DNA from: Erigeron canadensis
Taxonomy: Eukaryota; Streptophyta; Magnoliopsida; Asterales; Asteraceae
Assembly (NCBI RefSeq): GCF_010389155.1
Contig: NC_057762.1
Location: forward strand, 39,306,055 to 39,370,054
Length of the DNA stretch: 64,000 nt
Direction of reading: 5' to 3'
Shown: in pieces, positions 33,817 to 45,645 of the stretch
Layout of the letters: each line of letters starts with the position of its first letter
Numbering within the stretch: the first letter of the stretch is position 1
Position numbers and translations under genes: made by a program
The notes under the pieces: generated by a model
The model's database searches: none
The model's input: the letters and a program-made list of their open reading frames with translations, nothing else
What the model was told of the DNA's origin: nothing

Positions 33817-35250
33817 TTATTCATTAAATTAATTAATTTCTATCATTATAAAATGTGGAGATTAATTTCTATAATTAATGATCATTATTTATTAATCTAA
33901 AATTAAATATAAAAAAAAATATATTGGTATCATCATTTTAATCTATCCGTATTATCTCTTTAGTAAAAATAAGAAGCTACTAAATAATTATTTGACTAAT
34001 ATGCAATGATTTTTCTGGTAAAAATTAACAATCTTTGAAAAAGAAAAAAACTTTATTGTTACAACATGACGTATGGAAACCCCACGACAACGTGTGGACT
34101 TTCATTTTCTACAAAATTAAAAATTTGTATTTTAATGATGTAAAGTGACTGATTACTAGCTTTGCTAGTTGAAACTTTCTTTAATGGCAACCTAAAGTGT
34201 ACACTTCATCATATCATTTTAGGAATTTTGATAATGAATGACAATGAAATCATGTACTTAATTGTGATTTCGATGGTTGTTTTGTGTATTTTTCTTATAC
34301 AAAGTTTAAAGTCGCATTTGAAGTTTTCTTTCCTATTAAGCTATAACAAAAGGTCTTTGCTTAAACTTTAAAGTCAAACACAAGAATTCTATATTTATTA
34401 AGTTCTTTTTTTAAAAAGAGATGTTTATTATAAGTTAAACTAGCTAATAGTCTTAGGTTCAACCCGGACATATTAAAAAAAGTTTTATAAACATATATCT
34501 TCGTCATTGAATTTGCGGCATAATCTTGAAATAGTATTTATGATTAGCTTATTAACCCGCATTATACATATAATTAAAAGATCTTGTATGACAAAATTAT
34601 TAATTTAGATGAAGAAACTTAAAAAAAAATGTATAAATTATTAGAGTTTCTGAAAGAAAATAAAAATACTTTTATTAAAAAAATTAACATCATAAAGTAA
34701 CAAAAATAAAAATGCAATAAGTTTTAAGAAAGAAAGTGTTTATGATATCATAAATAAATTTAAAAAACAACAAAACTCTTAGAAAGCATTTGGTGGAAAC
34801 AAATAAGTTACTTTCATAAAATAATGATGTCATAACAATCATTTTTTATTTAATATAATATAATACTCTTTTATAAAGTATATTGGTTTTTTATTTTTAG
34901 AAATTAAGCATTTTTTCTGTATTTTCATAATACCCCTTACACCCCTACTTAAACATAAAACTTTTATATACCATTCTTTCTTCATTCTTTTTAATCATTA
35001 CACGCTATCGTCGACCTTCTATCACCCTCCGCCTCCCTCGATCTCCACCACCGCCTCCCTTTTATATTGTCCTCACAGTCTAGTTGTCGTAACGCGCGAG
35101 CATTATGCTCGTATACAAAGATAGAGATGTAATTGATTTTTTATGTTCAATAATTGTGTGTGTATTTTTTATATATGTTATAGCATAATAATAATCGATT
35201 GCATGATAATTCTGGTAGTTTAGACAATGGTTAATGCCTTTTATTTAACT
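33817..35250. other. AT-rich intergenic
   Basis: I see no gene, RNA gene or clear repeat boundary here. Confidence 0.4.
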
Positions 35251-35610
35251 GGTTATCTACACACATCAATTGTTCCCAAAAAATACATTTAAAACGTCCC
35301 GTTTTATATAAAACGTAATGTTTATCACCCCGTTTTATATAAAATGGAAGCGGTTATCTACACACACATCAACTGTTCCCAGGAAACACATCCGAAACGC
35401 CTCGTTTTATATAAAACGCTGCGTTTGGCCGGTGTGTAGATAGTAAAAGTTATAAGGAGAATTACACGTGGTCTGACACACATGTCAGTCATTCCCCGTT
35501 TTAGGTACCGTTTTATATAAAACGGGGCGATAAACACGGCGTTTTACATAAAACGATGGCGTTTCAGATGTGTTTTTATGAACAGTTGACGGTGTATTTA
35601 CAGTATCACC
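35251..35610. mobile_element. Foldback element with five 16-bp palindromes
   Basis: Three perfect copies of CGTTTTATATAAAACG (35300-35315, 35403-35418, 35509-35524) and two with one mismatch (35331-35346, 35540-35555). They are embedded in a roughly 65-bp unit that starts GGTTATCTACACAC. The unit is present twice in direct order (from 35251 and 35352) and once inverted at the right end (to about 35610). No coding capacity. Confidence 0.75.
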
Positions 35611-35787
35611 CTTTATTACGTATAAAATATATGACCAATTATAAGCTTGTAAATTGATGATCTGACACAATGTGTCTAAGGTTATATGAATGACACATAT
35701 ATACTTGATATATATAATAATAATATTTAAAAGTCCATTACATAAGAAAACATACATATTATAAATTCCAAATTGTGGTTAAAATAT

Positions 35788-35920
35788 GAGAAATGATATT
35801 GGTATCACCATTTTTTATGTATGTACCACAATATATAAGTTATATAACTGACTGTACAAGTCAGTAATGCACAATTATGGTACAATCATCAAATAAAGTG
35901 GTACGAAAATCACTTCCCTT
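35788..35920. mobile_element. Small MITE, family with 49375-49510
   Basis: Inverted ends of the type (A)GTGATATT(G/C)GTACCAC. The interior shares CTGTACAAG-AGTAATGCA with the copy at 49.4 kb. Confidence 0.55.
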
Positions 35921-36300
35921 AAAATATAGGTAATCTCAATCTAAAAAGAAGAAAATGTAAAGTAAAGCATTTTGGACAAAGTCTTTTTGCAGATTAAGCA
36001 AATTCAAACCCCAAAAAGTATTAGTTTATCTTTATATGTTGAAAATTTATGATCCCTAAAGTGACATTGGCATGTGTAGATGTCTATATACGAAATGGAA
36101 GTATAGCGACACATCGAGTCTACCACCAGCTAGCTGTTCACACTTGTTGGGTTTATCTTTTCCTCTTTTCGACGCAGCAATTCCTATTGAACGTTATGTG
36201 AAACAAAATGGACTCTTAATCGATGAAATTGAATTGATTATACACTGATAACGGATAGAAATGGAGAGAACTAATAGAGAGATATATTGGAATTTTTTTT

Positions 36301-36748
36301 GCTCTGATACCAATTGTGAAGTTCAATGTTAAGAAGAAAATTGACAGAGTTGAAAAAATTGAATGTGGAGAGAGACTGTTGAAAATCGTTAAAACATGTG
36401 AAGAATATGGAGATGATAGACTATGATATTTAGAGAGGGTGTTAAAATTAAATATCATAAGTCTAGAGTAATTGAACTTTGGTTATGTTTTATTTTAGTT
36501 GGTTACTTTAAGTTTTTAGTAAACTAGAATGAAGTCATTGTGTTGCCCGATTCTTGTGGATCATGGGCTAGTTTCTAGTTGTTTAGTGGGATAGAAATAG
36601 TAGTAGTCAGAGTAGTGGACTAGTGGTCCTATTTTTTAGCATAGTCTCTGCTATTTAAACTCTTTGTCTCTTTGTTTCATATAAATCAGAAATTTAGTAA
36701 GTAAAACACTTTGTTCAAGAGTGTGTAAGTTATAATTCTGATTCAACA
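36301..36748. mobile_element. LTR-retrotransposon remnant(s)
   Basis: 36440-36748 starts TGTTAAAA, ends TTCAACA, is preceded by polypurine AGAGAGGG and has CTATTTAAACTC as a TATA-like box, as expected of a 3' LTR on +. Separately, 36301-36312 is the exact complement of the Copia PBS TGGTATCAGAGC. The two signals point in opposite directions, so more than one remnant may be present. Confidence 0.35.
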
Positions 36749-36964
36749 CGTTATTTTCTGCTCAACTTTTAAAGAACACAAAATCACAATCTGCAATATT
36801 TTTCTTTCCATCGTAGACTCATTAATACCATGATTTAGATATACATATGTTATGTCTTTCTTTACATCGTAGACTCATTCATACCATGTTCATTTATATC
36901 GCGAGTGTAAATTGTAAAGATTAATATATAACCCATATATAAGAAAATTGAGCTCTACCTTCGG

Positions 36965-37840
36965 AGTGGAATGACCTGCTCTCTAATCTGAGTGTACCGA
37001 ATCTCCAAGGAGGAGTGACTGATAAGCTGCTACGGAATGACCAAGGAGTGATGAAAGAAATGTCTGTTTCACGTGTTTGGTCATCTATTCGACAGTCTGC
37101 TGATAAAGTAGAATGGTGTGATATTATTTGGTATAGTCAGAATATACCTAAACATGCTTTCATCTCTTGGTTAGTCATGAAGAAGAAGCTGAAAACTCAA
37201 GACAATCTTGCACATTGGGATGTTAATGCGCAATCTAATAACCCCCCCCCCCCCCCCCCCCCCCCAAGTGTGTTCACTTTGCGAGCATCAACAGGATTCT
37301 CATGATCATTTATTCTTTGAATGTCCTTTTTCTCTCCAGGTATGGTCGCAAGTGAGCATCAACGCTGGACTACAAAACAATTCAGGTGTCTTGGAAGATA
37401 TTGTTAATGAGATTATCCCTTTTGCAAAGAAAAATTCAGTCCAAAGTGTGGTTGCCAAACTGGTCCTTGCGGCTTCTATCTACTTTCTATGGCAAGAACG
37501 AAATGCCCGTTTGTTTAAGAAACATAAGAGGTCGTGCTCAAGATTGGTAGATTTAATTCTATCTACAGTTAAACTCAAGTTGGTGACGTGCAAATATAAG
37601 AAGACTAAGAGAGTAGAGCACTTTTTGACGTCATGGGAGCTTCCTTTTTCATTAGTCTACAATATGTAGTTTCTTATATTTGATTTGTATTCGTTTTTAG
37701 AACTGTGAAAGTGGCATGTCACTTTCTTTTTTCTGGTTGGTGCACTTTTTGTGCATGGGTTGTAAGGCGTCTTGACATTTCATTCAGTCAGTGATATATA
37801 TAAAATCGAACCAGGGTATCCCTTTTACCCGAAAAAAAAA
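36965..37840 (+). mobile_element. 5'-truncated LINE, copy 2 (ORF2 C-terminus)
   Basis: Encodes the zinc-binding tail of a non-LTR reverse transcriptase: VSRVWSSIR, VEWCDIIWYSQNIPKHAFISWL, LKTQDNLAHWDV, then CSLCEHQQDSHDHLFFECPFSLQVW, and LAASIYFLWQERNARLF to a TAG at 37667-37669. A 24-C homopolymer (37242-37265) splits the frame in the middle. The 3' end AATCGAACCAGGGTATCCC plus A tail matches the LINE at 13978-14503. Truncated, dead on arrival. Confidence 0.85.
37242..37265. repeat. Poly-C tract of 24
   Basis: Uninterrupted C24 just upstream of the Cys-x-x-Cys zinc motif of the LINE frame. Length variation would toggle the frame; such tracts are also error-prone in sequencing. Confidence 0.95.
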
Positions 37841-37908
37841 CTAATAAAACAATGTGTTTATCAACTTTAAAATTCCAAAGAGTTACAAATATTTAACAAA
37901 ACTCATCT

Positions 37909-40900
37909 CTAAAGAAACCTGGTTGGAACATATTCATTGATCCTAAGAGGAAAGCTGTAAAACTCTTCGTTTCTACTATCACCTTTCTTTTTCTGAAACG
38001 GGCCCCACCATGGTATCCCTCTCTCGTCTCTCGCATTGTGTGCGTCTAGTGTATTGTCAAGTAACGCCCCCACTATCAACGCCACCATAGGAGCCGATGC
38101 AAATACAGTGTTCAATATATCATCAAACTGCACACACACACATACCGGTCTTAGTTAAACAATCAACATAAAAGTCAAAGGATGTTTTAACTTGACATTT
38201 GTGGTTCTTTAATCCTTACCCATCCAGCACCCGAGTGCACAGGTCCATGGCCATTTCCGCCATTGGTGTTGGACACAAAATATTGAGGTATAGATATCCC
38301 AAGAAACAGTGCTAATCCCATTATGTAGATGTTCCTCATTGAGTTATTGTTTGTGAATTGAATAAAAGTGACCCCAACGGCAGCTGTTAAAAGGCAAAAA
38401 CAGATTCTTAGACAGTTATTGTAATAAAAGGAAAATGGTAAAACAAAATCAAAAAAAAAAAAACACACCTACGAGACCATAGAGCACACAGTAAATGGCT
38501 GCGAATATCGGGAGTGGAATTGATGCAAAGAAAGCTCCGAATTTTCCTGAAGTAAAACATACAGTAATTAAATTGAGATATAGTGATGTAAAAGTTGTTT
38601 TGGGTAAACAAGTCAAAAAGTCAAACAGGTAGTTTTTGCACAGGCTGGGTTAAGCCGAAACATTTTTTTGGTCCGAACTACATACAGTAAGTGGGTCAAA
38701 TGCGATTACAAAATATATAGTATTTCGAAGTTATGACCTATTGAATAAAATGATTTTAGGAGATTTTATGCATTTGAGAGGCAGAGGCTTGTAGAATGTT
38801 TCCATGTAAACCAACTTTTTTTTACTTTCCCCCTCTGGCCCAATTATGTCAAATAAAGCCCATCCTGACCCATCAATCCATCATAAATTCATAAGTAGAT
38901 GGATCAATATTTCTGGTGAGATGAAAACAGGAAAAGAAGTAAAAAGGCAAGTGAAGATAAAATGCAGACCGAATATGGAGAAGAAGAACATGAAAATGGT
39001 GGATATCTGAACGACTCTTCGACTCCCCACGTGTGTTAGAGCAAGAAGGCCAACGTTTTCACTGTATTCAAAAATGTACATGCATTTAGTGTGTCAAAAA
39101 AATACGTATATTTGGAGATTCGAACAATAAGGCACGAGCTCTTACACTGATGCATTTGTACCAACGATTGAACCAAATATTCCATCAAGCAGCTGCCCAA
39201 CACCCTTCAAGATCAAAGAAACACAAGCTTATAACTTTCTTGTAAAGTTGTAGTTTTAGGAATTGAAACGGGCACGATGAACGTGTGTGAACCTGTAGAC
39301 CAATGCTTCGGCTAAGAACATGTGCTGGAGGAGGTGTAGCACCCGCAAAACGTGATGCAGCTATAAATGTACCAGTGGACTGTACAAAAACCAGCATTAA
39401 TAAAATATGATATGTATTCGCCATATCTTACTCAAACAAGAATATTTAGATTAAACCTCTACTGTTGTGACTAAAGCAGCTCCCATCATTCCAAAAACAT
39501 GGCTTGCTCTGAATATCGGCGTACCCCATTGAAACGGATATGGGACCTTAATCCTACGTATGGTCAACACAAGTTTATTTGACTCAAAAAAGACTAACTT
39601 TTTGGGCAAAAAATGTCAAATCACTGTAGATGTTTTACCATGGAGCAGATGACATAAGGAAAGAATGGTCGGTCCTGCAACTACGTTTGGTTGCTTCCCC
39701 AACATTGTTATAAGCACCGGCTGCAGTCAGGATGGCTGCAAAAGCCCAAACAAGCGCAATGCAGAAAAGCAAAGCAAATCTCTCGAGAATTTGATGTCCA
39801 GCCGGATGGAGGCGCTTCAAGTACTACAACATAATATCAGCAATTTTCTTTAAGTGAATACACTTTGACTTACCTAGTTGAACCAAAACTAGGCTTTTTT
39901 TCAGTTCATAGATACAATACCTGTTGAAGGACAACCAAAAATACAAGCATAGGCAGGCCAAGCTCAACACATGTTGCAAGCTGCAAATTAATACAAGACA
40001 CACTCAGTTTTGTTTTACAGAAAACGGAAAAATTTTGAATACAAAAGACTTAGAAAGAATATTAAACCTGTGGAAAACCCCTTCCAAATAATCCAAGACC
40101 AACAACACAGACATACGGGACAACAATAAGCGGGGTGAGAAACCTGCACATTAAAATTTCAGCATAGAATAAATATATTATGGAAACAGAAGAAGAAAAA
40201 AAGAGGTGAAAGATTGAACAAAGATGGTTATATTACTTTGTGAATTCTCCCCATGCCCTGCTAAATCCAAGAAGCATGTTGATGAATGACGAAATTATCA
40301 GGGATCCTTGAATAGCCCTCATAGTGTGAAGAAATCTCTATTATGTAAAGCTAGGATTAAAACATGTCCCCGGTGCACCAAATGGACAAAATTTAAAGTT
40401 TGTATTCTATAATATGTGTAGTTATACCTCGTGCTCAGATGAGAAATCTTCATCTTTGAAATCATTTATGATTGATATTACAGCTAAGATATAAGCAAAA
40501 GATGGTCCCATGACTGTAGGAAGACGTGTACCAAGTAATGCTTGGAAAAGTGTATTCAGCCCCGACATGAACAAAAGCGCTTGAATAACACGGGCCTTAT
40601 CACCCTATACCCCTCAAAAAGAAACAAACTTAATCTAAACATGATGAACTTCAACCATACATGTGGCATCTCACATTTTTGCAAGTGTTCAAAAGTATTA
40701 AAGAATACATATTCATGTAAGACTCACCGCGCTACCACCCATTCGAGGAACAAGAATGGAAGCGATCATGACTACACTGCCAAGCATTACAATGTAGTGT
40801 TGGAATGCCAAGATAGCAGTTTGGGCTGCATATTTTTGATCAACCAAATAGTTGTTAGGGTCGATAATCTCGTATAAAATTAATAGTTGCACCAAAACAA

Positions 40901-41814
40901 AATATCCAATATACTAAATTTATGTGGTTCCACATTTCGCCTATATCAACTCCTGTTTTAAAGACTTCTATTATATATCATGAGTTTGTTAACATATGAA
41001 GAGATTTGTAGTATAATTTAGGACAAGTCATGTATCATTAAAGCTAACAACTTGATGATCAACCTAATCTACCAATATATTAATCTTTCAAATAGACTAC
41101 AATTCTAAAAGTTGTTAAAAAAAATTCATAAAAAAGACATAAAAATTAATTCTTGTATATCAATTTGGAATTAAAAGTTAGTTTGGCTTGACCAAATAGT
41201 CAAATAGGTCAACATTAAACTATATATGTCCCTTTCTTTCTCTACAGCAAAAATAAAGCAGTCTCTAATTCTTTGAATTTCACTAAACCATGCCCTAATA
41301 AGAAGTTACAAATTATAAGAATTTACTTTAAAAAAACGTGTTTTTAACAATAAAAATAAGACTCGTAATAAATAAATCAATAAATAAAAAGTTCCTTTAA
41401 AGATCCACAAAAGGGGGAAAGAACCATGCCTTTCAGAATTTAAGTACCTAAAATAAAAGATTTTTATGTAAAAAGATAAAAGCTTTGACAAGCCTTTTCA
41501 CGAATATTCAACTTTTTCAAAGATTCAAAACATATTTCAAAGCTTTCCCACAAAAACTACTTTTTTATATTTTTGTTAAGTTTACAAAAATAAAATAAAA
41601 GATTCGAGATATTGTAAATATACATATAAATACAAAAATAAATAAAACAAACAAACAAACCCCATGAAGGATTGGAATGGATGCAATAGTTGAGCTGAAG
41701 AAGCTGTTCGGCAGGTGGATAAGCAGGGCCTCTAGCTGAACCTAGTGGCTGTTGGACGGTGGTTGGCGGCGGTGGCGCCGGAGCTGGTGGCTGCTGATGA
41801 CCGTTTTCTACCAT
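37909..41814 (-). CDS. NAT3-like: Nucleobase-ascorbate transporter (NAT/NCS2), 548 aa
   Basis: Membrane permease of the NAT/NCS2 family, expected to move purines, uracil or related compounds across the plasma membrane with protons. Fourteen exons: 41814-41661, 40825-40728, 40604-40428, 40337-40237, 40143-40068, 39980-39921, 39823-39639, 39553-39457, 39379-39293, 39204-39146, 39061-38970, 38546-38469, 38383-38220, 38127-37909 (1647 nt, phase-consistent). The N-terminus is MVENGHQ followed by a Pro-rich segment and PAEQL-x5-YCIHSNPSW, as in the NAT1-4 branch. The substrate-site QH pair is Gln60-His61. The NAT signature is ENVGLLALTH at 366-375. The C-terminus has GIPWW and PLRINEYVPTRFL. It has many membrane segments and no lesion. 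The His closing the signature is unusual (see findings). The symbol is by resemblance only. Confidence 0.94.
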
Positions 41815-42567
41815 TGAAATACACCCAACTAGTAATAACTTGTAAAATCTTGAAAATTTAAAAAAACGTAAATTACTCCGAACTTGGAAGTAGTGTGTGA
41901 CGGTGTGTGTGACTTTGTGTAATGAGATAGATATATTCAAAGTATGTATGTATATGTATGGAGGTTTCTTGGAAAAATGAAATGAGTAGTAAATGTAAAC
42001 TATAAGTAAAATTTAAAAAATAATTTAAGTTGTTTGAATAGAGGAAAACCAGATCTTTAGCATGTTCAGAACTATTAAATAATAATAATGTGTCATATAT
42101 GTATAAAAATATTAACTTTTTGATAAACAATATGTTAAAAGAGCAATGTCTCTAGACGTAAACGCATGGCCATACATGATACTACTACCATACTGTACTT
42201 GGTTTCTCGCATATTAATTAATGTGTTATGGATCACTTAAATGATTGAATTTAGTGTTTGAATTTTACATGAAAATATTCTCTCTGAAGTTACCAAGTTA
42301 GTCTAGCTAGACTAGTTAAATCGAAAAGATTTTAACATTTTTTAAGGATTAAGATTTTTCTAATTTGACCAGTCAAGTTGGTATAATTTAAAAAATTATT
42401 ATCCTTTAATGGATTTTTTTTATTATTATGTAATTGAATTTTTATTTGATTTATTACTATTTGTCTTTATTGATGATTGATCTGTTAGTAAAGTTTCTTG
42501 TAATAATTTAAAGATAAGGTAATCAATTAATCATCGTACTTGATATTTTGATTTTGAAAATTCTAAC
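41815..42567. other. NAT upstream region
   Basis: 5' UTR and promoter of the NAT gene lie here but cannot be bounded by eye. No other gene. Confidence 0.4.
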
Positions 42568-42983
42568 CAATGTTTTAAATACGGGTAATACCGGCCGATA
42601 TTATCCGTATCCAATGATATTCCGGTATTTTAAGCCCGGTATTTTTTGGTATTTTAACTATTCAATGTCGGCCGTTATTTTCGGTATTACCGTTCTGGTA
42701 TTTTCATTTTTCTTTAAATGTTTTTAAAAATTATTTTTACGATACTTTAATATTATTTTTTGTTATTTGTGAACTTGAAAACTTATACTTTGTTATAAAA
42801 TACTTATTTGATATTATTTTTGAGTGAACTATAGTTGTATTTTGATTATTTTCATTAAATTGTAACAAGTTTTGTAAGATTTATATAAAATAAATTAAAA
42901 TAGACGTATCGGTCGATATTTCAGGTAATACCGGAAAAAATTTTCATACCGATACGACTAAAATACCGGTTTTTAAAACATTG
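42568..42983. mobile_element. hAT-type MITE with perfect 8-bp TSD
   Basis: 416 bp; inverted ends CAATGTTTTAAA (left) and TTTAAAACATTG (right), with subterminal ACCGGTATT-type words on both arms. Flanked by ATTCTAAC at 42560-42567 and 42984-42991. An 8-bp TSD and A-T-rich interior fit a hAT MITE. Confidence 0.88.
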
Positions 42984-43439
42984 ATTCTAACATTATGCTG
43001 ATAACGGTCTTAAACATCGGTCGTTAACTTGTATGAATAAACTTGTATCTTTCATATTAAAAATTCATACTCAATTTTTATTGTAAAAATACAATTAATT
43101 TATGTACGTTAACAAAATCCAAATACTCTGTATTAATAACGAATATGGAGTTATGGATTAATTTCAAGTTTATATTTAATGTTATTTTAGGTTCTTGTAT
43201 ATCTTTTTTGATTTCAATCAACTTTATGTTATTCTTAGATTTCAATGGACCTTCCCTACCTATGTTAGTATACGACTAGTTTGTGACTACAAATGTATAT
43301 ATAGGCGAATGATCATATATCGCATAGTTGTTGTAATCTTTTTTCAGGCCATCATTTTTAGCCGTTATATTTTTAGGAAATGGTGACTACGAAAAACAAA
43401 AAAATAGGGTTTGACTTGTTTGACCTGTTCTACCCACAT

Positions 43440-43640
43440 CTAAGCATGAGCACGGTCAAAAGACCAAACCAGACCGGACCAGATCGATGTGGATCGAAGA
43501 CCGAAGTGGCAGAAAAACAAAGACCAGCCTGATACCTGCTCGGTCGGTCCGGTCCGGTCCGGTCTCGGTCTTCTCCGGGTCGGTTCGGTTATTCTTCGGA
43601 CAGACCGAAATGAATTGTCTCCGAGTTTGATCGGTTACAA
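43440..43640. repeat. GGTCC-rich inverted-repeat island
   Basis: Locally GC-rich in an AT-rich setting: four tandem GGTCC units around 43545-43563 plus scattered GACCGGACC and GACCGAA words able to pair across the segment. No gene. Confidence 0.55.
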
Positions 43641-45022
43641 GTAGTTTGATCTAGTTCACTATTACTTAACCGACTGGTACCTATTGAACCAAATTCTTTA
43701 AAGAAATGGTCCAATCGAATTTGCCTTTTAGAAAACATTGACTTTTTTGTGTGAAACATTAACCACACTAGTTATATACTGTAGTCGACAATGAATGACC
43801 AGACAATTCATTTTTTTATGTCAATTGTTATTTGACACGAGGGTTTAAAACCCGTCTGATGGACGGCAGGATGGAAGGAAGTTGTTTTCATGGTTGAATT
43901 GGTTGGTTTTGTTAAACAGTTAAATTATACCGAGTAGATGTTTAGTTTATCTACTAAACAGGAACATGTCCAAAAACACAGATGCACTTTTCTTTCCTGC
44001 AACTTCTACTACCTTTTCCATTGATGAGGTTAGTTTTTTCAAGACTGAGAAACTATGGACATTGCAGGGTAGTGGTGGAAAAAAATTTGGTGTGTTGGCC
44101 CATTTTGTAGACTCCATCAAATACACAAATCTTAGGACATATAACTGAAAACATTTCAAAACTATTATGATCATCAATTTTCATTAAAAAGTTTTTTTTA
44201 TATAATCAATAACTCACTCACATTCCTTCCAACAGTTAAGCAACTCAAACACCTTCTCTATTAATGATTTTCAACTAATTAAAAATATAACATGCAAACA
44301 CGATTATTATGTATCTGATAATAAATAAAGTATAGAATAATAGGACCTATCGAATTTTTAAAAAAAGTATAATATGATATGACCTTGTATATATTTAAAT
44401 TAATTTATTTTTTGATATATATTGTCTCTTTATACACTGACTAATTCTCGAAAATTGTATAACAAATTAATTTGTATATGTGTAATTAGGAAGAATATTT
44501 AGTAATGAAAATTTATACTTTTGGTTTTCCAAAATAACTTTTGCAAGTCATTAACTTTCCTATACACATAATTTCCCTTTGCATCGCAAGTAATTAGCTT
44601 CCATGGGTATAACTAATTAACTTCCCTCAACACATAATTGACTTAATTAACATAAGTAGCTTTTAACATTACAATTATTAAGAGAGATAGTGTAGTTTTA
44701 TAATTGATTTTGAAGCTCAACTTTTACATAGATATATTGATATAGAGAGATTTGTAGAATTAAACCATCATAAATGTTTTTTTTTGATTTATTTGAATGT
44801 AAATGTTTTAATTTAAGTCATTTTATATGGTGACCCATGACAATTCAAAAGATGTTAATGCATTACACTATATTACTTACATATATGCATAAACTAAACA
44901 AAATACATAACTATTATTTAGTATACTTATAATCAACTTTAATATTTATGTGAATTAATGATCATAATGAAGAGAGAAGTTAAAGTTTTAGAATTGATTC
45001 AAAACTCAACTTTTATATTATA
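43641..45022. other. AT-rich intergenic
   Basis: No gene recognised; short overlapping frames near 43950-44170 have no family resemblance. Confidence 0.4.
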
Positions 45023-45644
45023 CTATGTCTTTGATCCGCACGATGCGCGATAATTTTAAAATTAATTTATTTACTTCAATTTGATTAAAATATAGATGAA
45101 TAAAACATTATAAATAAAATAAGATTGAATATTGTATTAACTGTACAATTCATTAAGCACAAACAATTTATCAAGCACAAGTGTATCAATTCAATCGATG
45201 ATATATTATACTTGTAAGGTCTAACAACCAACTGATTATCTTAAATTTATTATCTAAATTATTTTAGTTAGTGTAAGTTGATGTAAATATCTAAGTTCTT
45301 AAAGCCATACGCATTATGGAATAAAAAGAGTATTCTTGAAATAATGAATAAACAATGATATAAATTTAGAAATCAAAAATAAATAAAGGTTTTTTATAGT
45401 TTTAATTTTTGTAGATGTTTGAGAGGCTTGTAATTCAAGCCAAATATCATTGCGTCATATCAAATAAAATTTTTTTATATTGTTAAAAAAACATGGACTT
45501 GCGTCATATCAAATAAAAATTTTTTATATTGTTAAAAAAACATGGAGATGTCATTTAAGATAAATCCTACGTGACAATTTTTTTAAATAGTTTTGAGTTT
45601 GATGAATGATTTAGAAAGCTAAAATTCCTACTCTTTTTATATTT
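45023..45644 (-). mobile_element. Degenerate non-autonomous Helitron
   Basis: Minus orientation. The 3' end at 45023-45050 is a decayed version of the neighbouring copy (CCGCACGATGCGCG, CTAT instead of CTAG). The 5' side near 45644 reads AAAAAGAGTAGGAATTTTAGC on the minus strand, like the next element. Contains a 48-bp tandem duplication. Confidence 0.5.
45451..45546. repeat. About 48-bp tandem duplication
   Basis: GCGTCATATCAAATAAAA followed by a T run, ATATTGTTAAAAAAACATGG occurs twice in succession with one-base length differences in the homopolymers. Confidence 0.85.
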
Positions 45645-45645
45645 A

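Noticed and set aside
37015..37669. Two independent host genes
   Set aside because: Both frames are halves of one LINE ORF2 tail split by the C24 tract.
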